A DNA stretch of 64,000 nt from Scleromitrula shiraiana (Eukaryota; Ascomycota; Leotiomycetes; Helotiales; Sclerotiniaceae), in NCBI GenBank assembly GCA_028455995.1, contig JABELC010000007.1:248001-312000 (forward strand), given 5' to 3'. This document shows, piece by piece, positions 32,401 through 44,290 of this stretch. The position numbers and the translations under genes were made by a program. A model generated the notes under the pieces. That model saw only the letters and a list, made by a program, of their open reading frames with translations, had not been told where the DNA came from and did not search any database. Position 1 is the stretch's first letter. Each line of letters opens with the position of its first letter.

Positions 32401-34763
32401 TTGGGTGAAACCGGGTACATTAACTGCACTTATGGTACGCACATGCAATAGATATCATAAAGAGCCGGTTTCGATATTAATGTTATAATAGGGTCCATCG
32501 GGTGCCGGCAAAACTTCGTTGTTAGATGTACTTGCTACGAGAAACACATTTGGTATCGTCTCTGGTGAAGCTTATGTAGATGGCTGCCTCCGCGACATTT
32601 CCTTTCAGCGTAAGACAGGGTATATTCAGCAACAGGATTTTCATCTTGCAACATCAACAGTACGTGAATCCTTGAGATTCAGTGCAACCATGCGTCAATC
32701 TTCCAGATTCAGTAAAAAAGAGAAATTTGCCTACGTTGAAGAAATTATCAAACTTCTTGATATGGACGTATACGCCGATGCTATAGTTGGCGTGGCCGGT
32801 GAAGGTGCGGAAAATAATTCCCCTCAAATCCTTTGTCTACTAAGTATGTTAAGGTTTGAATATTGAACAACGAAAGAAGTTGACAATAGGTGTTGAGCTT
32901 GTTGCCAGACCAAAACTCTTACTTTTTCTCGATGAACCAACATCTGGACTTGACAGTGGCTCATCCTGGGCGATCCTTGAACTTCTTCAGAAGCTTGCAG
33001 CACATGGTCAAGCAGTTTTATGCACGATTCATCAACCATCGGCAACATTTTTTGAACGCTTCGATCGACTTTTATTCTTAGGTCCTGGTGGCCGTCCTAT
33101 TTACTTTGGTGAGATTGGACGAAACTGCGAAACAGTCATAAAATACTTCGAGGATAATGGGGCTGGTCCATGTCCTCCAGATGGAAATGTAGCGGAGTGG
33201 ATTGTTCAGTAAGTTTGTATCGAAATAAATTCAAAAAAACAAATTTCTAATTCGAGGAAGGTCCATTGGATGCACTCCTGGCTCTAAGACTTCGGTGAAT
33301 TGGCCAGAAGTATGGAACAACAGTCCAGAATTTTTCAGAGTTCATGAGAGATTATCAACAATGAAAAAGTCTCTGCGAGCACGGTCAAGTTTTTTCCTCA
33401 CTGGTAGAAAGATACCACCTCGCCACCGAGAATTTGCAGCACCATTTCTTGTACAAATCTGGCAATGCTTTCGAAGAGTCAACATACAATACTGGCGAAC
33501 ACCTTCGTATATATATTCGAAATTTGCCCTTTCGTTGTTCTATGTTTGCCTCCTCTGATCTGTAAGAAGCAGGTACTATTGCTAATAACTTGCGGCAGGC
33601 TCTTTTTCTTGGATTTTCATTCTATAAGGAATCCAATTCATTGCAAAATCTTCAAAACCAAACATTCAGTGTGTTTATGCTATTGTAAAATAACCTGTTG
33701 ATCCCATTCGATTATGTAGTTTTTCTGGAATACTTGCTAACATCTTCAATCCAGAACTTTAGCATCAAATTTTGTCCCGCAGCTTCTACCAAATTTCCTT
33801 GTCCAGAGGGCTTTATTTGAAGCCCGAGAACGCCATGCAAAAATCTACTCTTGGCCTGTATTCGTAATTAGCAATATGCTAGTTGAAATTCCATGGAACA
33901 CTTTGATGGCAGTAATCATTTTTCTGTGTTGGTACTACCCTATGGGGATGTATCATGATGCACCACTTGCCATTTCAAAAACATTCATTGAAAGAGATGG
34001 ACTAATGATTCTCTTCATATGGGTATATTTAATATATGCAAGTACATTTGGCCATATGATGCAAGCCGGTATTGAGCTTGCAGAAATGGCTGGCAATTTG
34101 TCAAATGTTGCATTTTTATTATCACTGATGTTTTGTGGGTGAGTGTCTTCTCGGACGAAATTTGACTTTGGAACATCAAACTAACATGATGTTAGTATCA
34201 TTGCAGCTCCAACCTCATTACCTCAAATCTGGGGATTCATGCATCGCATTTCTCCATTTACTTATCTAGTGGACGGCATACTCTCAGTCGGCCTTGCAGA
34301 TGGATCAGTAACGTGTTCCGAAACCGAGCTTCTTCATTTTGAACCTGTCGCAGGAAGCAGTTGTGGCTCGTATATGGCAAACTATATGCAAAAAGCGGGA
34401 GGATATCTAGTGAACCCCTCAGCCAAGAGAAAATGTGCTTTTTGTGTTCTCAAAAACGCGAATGCGTTCCTAGCCAACGCAAACATGAGCTACACAAATC
34501 GATGGCGGAATTTCATCATCATCTGGGTTTATGTGGTGTTCAATGTTGCGATGACCTTGCTCGTATATTGGCTGGTTAGGGTACCGAAGAACCGGGGAAG
34601 AGGACTAGAGCAAGGTCATGAAGACTCTACTGATTCGCACATTAAATATGAACATGGTGGAAGTGGTCAATCTGAAAGAAGTTTTGTAAAGTTAAGGGGA
34701 TACAAAGGTCCACCTTTGACCAAACATAGTCACTCGGAGGATATTGAGTTGCAGGAATTCTGA
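29426..34763 (+). CDS. PDR-type full-size ABC-G multidrug transporter
   Basis: Model of 13 exons: 29426..30529, 30584..30597, 30700..30849, 30900..31079, 31127..31370, 31421..32016, 32107..32434, 32492..32804, 32854..33208, 33261..33543, 33599..33684, 33755..34138, 34196..34763; 1534 aa, phases all consistent. Layout NBD1-TMD1-NBD2-TMD2. NBD1 has the fungal PDR Walker [10 protein letters not shown] (Cys for Lys), the signature SGGERKR, and Walker B with Asn for the catalytic Glu. NBD2 has a canonical GPSGAGKTS and [14 protein letters not shown] but a degenerate signature (LNIEQRKKL). This asymmetry is normal for the family. It should be a plasma-membrane drug/lipid efflux pump. Exon 2 is only 14 nt but is required by the YE|MFDKV junction. 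Intron 10 uses a GTTTGC donor. Confidence 0.93.
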
Positions 34764-35125
34764 TTGTGGAGTGGAAGTTATAACTTACTTGTATTGCAAT
34801 AAAGCAGCAAATATGTATCTTGAAATGGCCCGATCTGCCAATTTGTTCAGTATCAAAATATCAACGTATAGCTATAGAAGATAAAGGGAAAAGTTACATC
34901 CTCACACAAAGACTGTTAGATCTACCAATGTTCGAGTTGAAACCAACATAATCAAAAATGTGCAATGATGATTGATAATCAACTTAAAGCGGCGTCGGAA
35001 GCATTGGCGCGCTAAGATTACCCCTCAAGAAATTTGTTTGCGCCGGCCGCACTTGCCAAAAAATTACCCCTCAAACAGTCGCTCTCTTCTCTTTTGTATC
35101 TAGCAATAGAAATATCAACCCGAAA
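34764..35125. other. intergenic, ABC transporter to ataxin-10-like gene
   Basis: 3' region of the ABC gene and promoter of the next gene; both are transcribed rightward. No further feature seen. Confidence 0.5.
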
Positions 35126-37932
35126 ATGTACTGCGCAGAATGCGGTCATCCACTTCCCGATATCCGAGACGACTCAACAACTTGCAGCAAATGTAAAACG
35201 AAGCTCGGTACTTGGTGGGACGAATCGTCCAAAACGATGCGCACAAATCGCGAGGCTTTCGTACCAACATCCATGATGAGTGAATTAATGGGCGGCAGAA
35301 GTCACTTTGAGATTAATCGAAAGGTCAGCGAAAGGACAAATAAATATGGATTAGAAGAGAGAGGGTTTCTGGCTACATTGACGATGCTGGAGATGAGGTG
35401 GGGCAGTGGGAGGGAAACTGGACCTGGTCTGGGCAAAAAGACTATGGAGGGTTTGAGTAAGATGATTCGCTCAACGCTGGATATGAGTCTTTCCCGCGGA
35501 GAAGTTCGCGAGGCTCTGGCTAAGAATGTGGATATCTGGATGCGATTACAGCGGATTTTCTACCTGGCAGTTCCCATATTAGTATCGAGATCGTTGCGCG
35601 AATCGTATGCGGAAAACGGGGCACCTTCTGGTCTGGATGTTTCGGAGAGTGTAAATCTTATTCTGAAGAATTATGATCTGTTGGTCGAGGATTTGGGATA
35701 TTTGAATAATTTGCTCGTGGTTAGTCGGAATATGTTGGCTGTTAAGGAGACGGCACAGGAGATTTGTAGGGCGGTGGGTTTGGATAAGCAGGTTCATAAG
35801 TTGATTATTCTTTGTGTCAATGTTACGAGTAAGGGCTATGACGGAGAGAATGTGGATGAGGGAAGTCGTGGGAGGTTAAATGAGATAACGGAATTATGTG
35901 AGTATTTGTTCGATCGTATAATGAGCAATCTATACTAACCTAGATCGCAGACAAGAAGCTTCTTGTTACATGTTTACAGCATACACATAACTGGACAATG
36001 GGTAATGATCGATTCAAGATGTCGTTTTGGTTCGACATGCTATTCGATAATGATTTGCACAACGACCCAGTACACGAACTACCTCCCGACGATCTGAATG
36101 TGGAGAAAGTATATCAGGAGGTTAAGAACTGGTTGATCAGACATTCGGTGGATAAGGACGAAACGGCTGCGAAGCTTTTAGATGATTATGCAGCGGAATG
36201 CGAATTGGGATGCACACCTGGACCACTTCCAAGGACAGATGAACTGCCTGTCGAGGGAGTGGAGGAAGATGCGGAAGACTCTATACCAGTATGGAAGCCA
36301 GAGTTGACAGACAAATACGAGCAGGATCGACTTTATGCAAGAGTATCGCATGAAATTGACATTTGGTGGAAACGACAAAGGGATCAGAACTATGAGGGCT
36401 GGGTTGTAGAGATGCCAACAGCGGATGATGCAATCAAACGTGCAGAGGCATGTAAAGAAACAGCTATGCATCGATTCCTGCCTCGTCGACAGGATCAGGA
36501 TCTATATGACCAAGATGAGCAATATGATGAACCACCAGAAGAAGGAGGACCACAAGATGAAGTCGATGATCGGTCAATTGAGCAAGATATTGGCGAAGAC
36601 GACGGTGATGAAGAGGAGGAAGAGGATGACGATGACTCCTATGCCGAAGGTCCTCTGAGAGGTCTGCTTACCGAAATACCCAATATCCTCGACACAAAAC
36701 AGATTGAGGCTCTTCACATGACCGTCAAGGCTTGCATTGTTGATTCCATGGGATCTGGCCTTACTCCAGCTGGCGAAAATCTTCAAAAGACGCGATGCAA
36801 AATGTTCCTTGCTTTGGATTGTGGCAAGAATTTGCTTCGAGAGATGTTGGTTTTCATTGCCGTATGGGAACAAACAGACCAGCATTTCATTTTCCAGATC
36901 ACTGCTCAGATCATTGAATCATTTCACCACAACGCTTTGTTACCTTACGCTTGGAATTCTCTCAGAATCATGAAAGACATCGTATCACCAGCACAAACAG
37001 TTCTTCTAAGGCTAATCAATTACATGTTCCGGGCTCGAAAGGATAGCCCGATTTATGATGACTTGAGAGATTACAACCGGGATGCAAAACTTATCTTTTT
37101 TCTATACACATACTTCCGCACTCGCGTCGTACCAGACTGTCTCGCACTTATCCATGCACAAGCCGAAATTCGAAACCAAAGAAGCGATCCAAATGATTTC
37201 CCAGTCGACCTCTGGGATATGGAACGTGCTAAAGATGGCTTATCACAATATCTCGACTTTATATCCGTTATTGCGGAAATTAGTGAAATGCGACCCCTAC
37301 TGATTGAGTGGGAAGCAGTTTATGAATTGATCGCTCTACTCAGAGCATTGGAACAAGGTGTAGCCCGCAAAGGTCTTACAGAAGTTCCAATGCCTCGTCG
37401 TCAAGCACCTTCTTCTAATCCGGGCTCTGCTATCCCTGCTACAGAACGACCTTATGAAAGTCCTGTTAGCAATCAAAACTCACCATCATTTCCAATGCAC
37501 AATAATTCTATTCCTCCTCTACACGATACCCCACACAAATTTCCTTGGTCTGGTATCAAGATTCAAATCCTAATTATTCTCACCGCATTGGTCGCACCAA
37601 ATAATCCTCGTCGCACAGGCCCCGGAAATCCAATAGTGCAGAAACAATTGTTGGATCGACAAGGCATCATGCCATTGCTAAACTGCTGTGTTTATGATGG
37701 ACATAACGAGTACATAAAAGAAAGAGCAACTTTGTGTCTCAAATTCGTAATGGAAGGTTGCGAAGAGGCACAAAGATGGGTCAAGGATCTAGTTCCCAAA
37801 CCACAACAACCAAGGGCAGACCCCAATGATGCGGCTACTCTTATGGAGAACAAATTGAAGCTTAGGGTCGCGGAGTTGGAGGCTCATAGTCAGCGAAATC
37901 AGGCCCAGAAGTCTGACGGTGGGGGGAAGTAG
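35126..37932 (+). CDS. ataxin-10/Ctr86-like armadillo protein with N-terminal Cys4 motif
   Basis: Model: join(35126..35897, 35951..37932), 917 aa. The intron has a GTGAGT donor, CTAAC branch site and GCAG acceptor, and joins ITELY to KKLLVTCL in frame. Residues 3-23 hold C-x2-C-x(13)-C-x2-C, likely a small zinc ribbon. The middle is helical, with an acidic Asp/Glu stretch near residues 450-480. The C-terminus (about 775-860) fits the ataxin-10 domain: a helical repeat, then GIMPLLNCCVYDGHNEYIKE and an ERATLCLKFVMEGCEEAQ segment. Ataxin-10/Ctr86 proteins are cytosolic armadillo-like scaffolds; in yeasts they affect cytokinesis and copper-related phenotypes. Without the intron it would look like two genes. 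The zinc motif at the front is not something I know from this family. Confidence 0.8.
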
Positions 37933-38470
37933 ATACCTGGAATGGGGCTTGGAAAGAGTTTATGGATGGGATGAATTGTCTGTACAGAGAGGGTAAGTGG
38001 AAGCGTGGAAACTTATCTGGCATATCAGGGCGTATTGAGGAATGAGATATGATAATGATACCCTTTTTTGGCTTTGCTTGCTTTCTGCTTCATGGGCTGT
38101 CGTTTATAGATCAATAGCATACGGTTTAGATGGATGGGTAGATGGCAATCAAAAGTTACAATAATGCATAAAGAATTATTTAGCAATCAACATTTTGCGT
38201 TCCTTGCGACCCATTTCCAAGCTGATGGGCCTGTTACTCCTTTTTGATACTTTCGCGACGATCCTCGGGTCAGTGTTGGCTCGGTGCTTAACGGGTTGGT
38301 TGCCTGTGGTCTCGCAATAACTTCTCGTGTACAGAACAATTGACTGCCTAGATTATCCAGGGTTCGATATTTTCATGTCTACAAATACTCCCTCATTTAT
38401 TGTATATCCCTCGTCCATATATCTCAATAACCACATCTTAACCCTTAAGAAAAAGATCAAACTTAGATAA
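37933..38470. other. spacer
   Basis: 3' region of the ataxin-10-like gene and spacer. No gene seen. Confidence 0.45.
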
Positions 38471-38518
38471 ATACTCACCCAAAAAAAATCTATAACGATC
38501 CAATCCAATCAATTCAAA

Positions 38519-38791
38519 ATTCCTAAAGAATCTACACTTGAATCGGGATTCGACACCGACAAAATCCGGAGAACAACCAAGTCACCCGCTCCTTGAGCTA
38601 TCAGAGGTACCTCTGGAGGAACAGTTAATCCGGATGAAAAGTATACCGCTGATGGAACTATTGGTCTGTCGGCGTTGAGAAAAGAGTATAATATTAATCC
38701 AAAATGGTTACTTAAGAAGGGTGGGAGTGGGAGTGGAGGTGGGAAGAAGAATACTACTATCAAGACTACTACGACTACGAAGAAGAAGTAA
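38519..38791 (+). pseudogene. small basic coding-like frame with in-frame TGA
   Basis: The frame reads through 91 codons with one internal TGA at 38594-38596. Both sides look coding: before it, ESGFDTDKIRR; after it, GGTVNPDEKYTADGTIGLSA, then LRKEYNINPKWLLKKGG and a Ser/Gly, Thr and Lys tail ending at TAA 38789-38791. No ATG lies in this frame upstream of the stop; the frame is open from 38471. It is probably the remnant or last exon of a small basic protein. No family recognised. Confidence 0.4.
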
Positions 38792-40118
38792 AGAAGGGGG
38801 GAGTCTTTATTCTTTTAATCTCGTTTCTGCGCAAATTGTATAATGGGAAAAGTATTGGCTGAACTGATTTTATTTGGAGTTGCCTGATTAATGCGTTGGA
38901 AGTTTTGATTTGCTGGTTATGGCGTTAGGCGTTTTTTGCATGTTGTGCTTTTTCAATTGACATTTCTTTTCCGTTTGATTTCGTTTTGTTGCGTTCCATT
39001 AATGGAAGTGAACTGATTTGGTGACGCCTCATAGTATAGAATCCGAAGCCGGTATGCTATCCCATCTCATTGTTGGTTGCTGAAGGCCACTCCAAATTTT
39101 GCTGGTCGGTATCATTATATATATGTTGAGTATTCCAATTACGTTTATGAGTGGCCCTTATTTATACGATGTTGGCTCGCGGAAGTTCTTCCAACGTACT
39201 TTAGCCGCCCATATTAACGTACAGACGCCTTGTCCTACTCTTGGACCAGCAACAAACGATCCAATCAGAAACGTATTTTCTTATACTCCTTCGGTTCGCG
39301 CTTAACATAGTAACGACGCCATTGCTTGTTCATTGATATTGGGGGCTGCATTACGGTCATTTTGATTTGAAAACCTACTATTTATGAAAGTGTCCTCTCA
39401 TTTTATATCGCGCGAATGTCAAAGTCGATTCTAATTCAATGACGACATAATTTATGCTACCTTGAGAGCAAGATCAACACCTCCCTAAAAAGCATTATTT
39501 GGTGCTAACTATGGAAGTCCCCATGTATTTCAAATGATGAATTATACCATTGTTTAAAAATCGCGGGATTATAATCGATGGATCTTCAACAGTTTCCAAT
39601 GCAGTCTGTTATTATGCATGTAGGTTATTGCTATCAAGTGATTGCGTCTCATTCGTATTTTACTCAATCTGTCTTTGCTTTCTTCGCTGTTACTCAATAT
39701 CTTGACCTGGGCTCTTACCATCGCAGGCGGCCGCTACTATCCCCAAATCACATCCGATTCTACGTCAAAGTCCTTGATTGTTGCCAATTAATCGCTCCTT
39801 GTTCTCATAGGAATTCACTTGTAACACATCCTGACTGTAGAGCGTATAAATTATTTCCAGGTCCCCTTAAATACCAACGATAACATTTTAACCCCGACTC
39901 GAAGTCTATATTAACTCGCATTTCCAACTCTTGTTTCCGCAACAATTATTGTCTTCTTCCTGGTATATCGTTCCTGCAAGATTTTCTCGTCTCTCAAACC
40001 TGAATATTGTATCTTCCCATCTCAAACGCGTAAGCTGTACAGTAAACTGACTTCAAGCTCAAATTGTTTGTGAGCTTCTTGAACTTGTACGCGCATTGAA
40101 ATTCAGAACTTAGCCAAT
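38792..40118. other. spacer
   Basis: No gene accepted. The ATG frame 39578-39883 (101 aa) has no domain and no supportive context. Confidence 0.45.
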
Positions 40119-41742
40119 ATGTTAGGGTGGACTAGACCGGCAGTTAAGAAGAAGAAGTCAGCGGACGATGATGATAACACCAAATCAACCACTTCAAGAA
40201 CCACTGCAAGAACTTCAAGAACTTCGAAATCTTCAAAATCTGCCGCTCCAAAAACTGATTCTAAAAGTAAATCTCGTTCTAAAACCGAAAAAGCGCCCGA
40301 GGCACCAGCTGCGCCCAAGACACCGCGCCCAAGCTCGAAATCGGGTCACAAATCTAAGCCTGTTCCGGCGCCCGTAGCAGAAATCATCGCAGAAGAATCA
40401 TTAGCATCACCATCATCATCGGATTCCGATTCTGATACAGCATCTCAACATACCACGAGACCTCCATCTGGGAAAAAACATAAAGTGCCTAGCTCTAACG
40501 CCACCGTGGCAACAACTAAATAAAGCCATACCCATAAATCTTACAGCACTCACTACAACGCCGACGCCAATCGTTCAGCAACTCCACCATCTACATATCT
40601 TGGCAGCGATAACAGTGATGACGACAGTTCCTCGGGAACAGAAACATATTATCCTCCTCCACAACCGATGGGCTATGCTGCTTCAGAATCAACGGGTTAT
40701 GCTCCTTCAGAAACGAGTTATGCTAGCTCGCAAACAAGATCAGTAGCTCCGACAGTCCAACAACACAGACATTACAATCCTTTTCACCATCCGACTTCCC
40801 ATACTACTGTGAAATACTCAGCGTGTTTTCCAGTAGGCATTTCGACCTCTACGATTCCTATGGGCAGCCGTGCAGACCAGGCTGAACTTCATTTTCCTTT
40901 AGATCGTGATGTATCACAAGATACTCTAGCAGATACTCCCGTTCCCGCAAGGCGATCTCAAATTTATTCCCATACCAACAATTATACGCAAAGTCACAGT
41001 ACTCCGAAACAGCTTGGTTATACCGCCACCCCTAATACACAAAGCCATGGTATTCCAACACAAGTTCCTTATTCCGCCACCCCTATTGCACAAACTGGAG
41101 CTACAAAACTGCTTACTCGTTCCTACACCGTTCCACAAAAACATATTTCCCATGTCCTACCCCCAAAACAAATCACAAACACACAGCCTGCACCTTCAGT
41201 TGCTATACCAACAAACTTTGCACAACCAAGTGTTGTGCCAACCACCCGCCAAAGAATGGTATTCACAGGTTATGATATCGAGTCTGCGGATGAAAGCGAA
41301 CCTGAGCATACTCAAGAGAGAATCGAATGTGACGGTCACGACTCAAATTCAGCTGTGGTTTTCACTATTAAAGAGGTGGTCCTGCCTAGAAGTTCAAAAC
41401 ACAAAAGTTCTGAGCAGAAAAGTTCAAGACACGAATCACACGATGATTCCAAGAATCACAAACACAAAAGCTCAAGTTCGAAAGAATTGGTACGTGCTAC
41501 CCGGGAATTAGAAATTTCAGGTTCAGGACGTTCTCGTCAAACTCATTCAACAAACCCACGGGCTCTAGCAGCAGGCGATGGATTGATTCTCAACTAGAAC
41601 CCCTGAACATCATACTACGAGAGAGTCAGAAAGATCAGGGCAATCCCATAAAAGTCATTCAAAAAGAACTAAGGCTCTGCCCGCAGGCAACGAATTGGTA
41701 TCAACTAATAGTCATGAATACCATGGAAGCTACAGTCAAGGG
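40119..41742 (+). pseudogene. Ser/Lys/Thr-rich low-complexity gene with a stop and a frameshift
   Basis: ATG 40119 opens 134 codons of a Lys/Ser/Thr/Pro-rich, highly charged protein ended by TAA 40521-40523. The same frame continues with the same character to TAG 41595-41597, about 360 further codons with Tyr/Ser/Thr/Pro-rich repeats and a Ser/His/Lys-rich end. A +1 frame then carries on from about 41590 to TAA (ending near 41742) and repeats the preceding motif: RALAAGDGL is followed by KALPAGNEL. One nonsense change plus one frameshift therefore split a protein of about 540 residues. The intact ancestor would be an intrinsically disordered, probably nuclear protein. No domain is recognised. 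Confidence 0.6.
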
Positions 41743-42083
41743 TAAGATGAATTTGATGAGCCTCTTCGGTACTGGCACAGAGAATAGAATTTGTAGAAAG
41801 TGATATTATACTTGAGGATGTTTGATCATATTATGAGTTTAGAAATCGTTAACAGTCAGCCAATACAAGGGAATATCACTCCAGTCTGGATTGATGAGAC
41901 TAGAATGGGCTCTTAACTTACGAAGTAAACATAAAATCTGTTCCAGTCATTAGAAATAATATTGAAATGCTTTATTTCGGAATCGTTAAACAAGGAAATT
42001 TGATTGATCACAACACTGTCCTCTCCAAACCGAGAGATGTATATTAAAAATTTAACTCAAATAATTAGAAATCGTAAACCTAA

Positions 42084-43464
42084 TCACACTTCATCCGCAA
42101 CCTTTTGTGCTTTAACACTCTTCCACTCCAAAAATAAAGAAGATAAAAATGCCAGCCCAATAACAGGAATCGCCGGTATAAATACTTTCTGCAGTACTCC
42201 ATTATATGCTTCCAATAATGCAGATAGTTGATCAGCCTCGACGATGGATCTAAAATTCGTGGCACCTGCATACAATACAGTTTGTATATTAATTCCCGGT
42301 AGTTGACCATCTTGAGAAGATAATCTAAGTTAATTTTAGAAGATAGTGTTACCAATGGAAACAAATTTTGCACCAACAAAACTCTGCGATGCTACAACTG
42401 CAACTATTCCTATTGGAATCTTTTCAAGAGGTAAGACAGTTTGAGCAGCAGTAAATCCTTGCTGAATTGCTGTTCCGAAACCAGCCGCGCAGAGGATTTC
42501 GCCACTGAGGTGAAGAAGTGCTGGCTTTGAGCGTACTTATCAGCCCACATCCTACTGTTGCAACAGCCGTGCCGATGATTGTGGGGGGTGTAAAGTAGCC
42601 TGATTTCGAGACTACAACCCCTGCTACGAGCGAGAAGAAAACGTCGCAAATTACATATGGAATCATATCAACACCAGAGGTGCTTGCGGAGGTGTTTTTG
42701 ATGGCTTGAAACCAGGTAAGTGAGTAATAACTGTGAAGAATCAAAGCTGAGTAGACAAAGAATGAAAATATACACCTGGCTAGAACACTTCGTTGTCTCA
42801 GAATGTCGAGAGGTATTAAAGCTTGGTCGCCTCTCCACCAAAGCCGATAAGGAGACCAGCAACCTTGGAGTTAGACCATGGGATTCCCTTTTTAAATTAT
42901 GAGTATATGAGAGAGTATGGTATGGCATGATGGAAAAAAACTTACATCTTCAGTATATTGGAAGCCGATAAATAGCATCACACATGCACCAGGCAAGAGA
43001 ATGTTTTCAATGATATCGAGTTCCATAACTTTGGAAGTAAATGGACATTTGGTATTCATGTTATTCTTGGGATTGAGGAACAACATCATTGCCAAAATCG
43101 TTGCGCCTCCAACTAGAAGATTGAAATAGAAACACCATCGCCAAGTGAAGAAATCTGTAAAAACACCGCCTAACAATGGGCCTACAGTCGTCCCTACTCC
43201 GAACCTATACTCTCATTAGTTGGAATTCAGAACATCATGATAAAGTACTAGCCAATAGATATCTGATACTCACATTAAACCCACAGCGGCTGTAAAGACA
43301 GGGCATTTATGCATGGGTACGCTGTGAGCGACAACGACGAATGAACCAGCTAAGGTCCCCGCACTTCCCACTCCAGCAATCGCCCAACCAATAATTAGAG
43401 TAACAGAATTTGGAGCTACGCCACAAATCAATGACCCTATTCCGGGCAAAGCATCTGCTGCCAA
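42084..43464 (-). pseudogene. MFS transporter (DHA14-like) remnant
   Basis: Translated pieces in order on the minus strand match a 14-TM MFS efflux pump: GIGSLICGVAPNS and GSAGTLAGSFVVVAHSVP (43464-43270), then GPLLGGVFTDFFTWRWCFYF (to 42935), IPWSNSKVAGLLIGFG, GDQALIPLDILRQRSVLA, WFQAIKNTSASTSGVDMIP, GFTAAQTVLPLEKIPIGIV, and a complete C-terminus ending at 42084. The N-terminal helices before GSLICGVAPNS are missing. There is a deletion plus frameshift near 42835, another frameshift near 42505, and TAA-AAT-TAA in place of a probable Gln-Asn-Gln near 42330. Some ancestral introns are still recognisable. Not functional. Confidence 0.85.
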
Positions 43465-44290
43465 ATACGGCCGTACTTGATTGTCACTTGACTGTTCAAC
43501 GCTCCTTTGGCCAAAAGAATCTCTTGCAATATCCGTTTTTCTCTTCTGATACTAGCTCAAATTGGCTTGTTACAACCATTCAATTGTTGAAATGCTCGCT
43601 TGATGTATTCCCGATCGTGTGATTGTTTTTTCATTCCGAATCAATATGGGAGGAAAACCGGTAAGTTTCTCCTTCATCGATTTCTTCCGGGCATCCTGGT
43701 TTTGAAGAACTCCCTCTGTCAATTGACTTTTTTTGTATCTCATCGATGTTGGATTACATGATTATTGGATTGCAATTCGAATGGTTTACAAAGTTTGTCG
43801 GGTATATTTCAGCTCTATAATGTTTTAATTTGGTATCATTATTCGGATTGTTATCATTACGCCTTGCGTTATGGTTACAGCTGTAATTTCGACCAGCAGC
43901 TCAAATTTACAGCTTTAGAAGCATTCAACGAAATAATCTTCTGTACGGTTATTTGGTAGATCTTTACTAAACTCGAAAACAACTTTCACTAAAGTGTTGG
44001 CTTACATGAAAGCGAGCAATACCCGCGATAGTTAGTCAGTTTTCAGCTAGTCAGCCTTCCAGCCATCTTACTTACGTCCTTTTAGGCTTTACCCTAATAT
44101 ATGAAAAATCAGCTAGTCATAACAAATTGATCACAGCATTCCTGTCCGTATCTCCGCGCTTATTACTCTACCGGTAGGGAAACCAAAAGAATTTTTAATA
44201 TGTTTAACAGTTTACACTACATTCAAGTGATGGAATAAATTATTCTATTCTAGTTGGGTCTAGCCCGTATTTTCGTGACTTTTTGACTGC
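43465..44290. other. spacer
   Basis: Possible further debris of the MFS gene up to about 43520; otherwise no feature seen. Confidence 0.45.

Noticed and set aside
39578..39883. 101-codon ATG frame
   Set aside because: No domain, no splice or promoter support.
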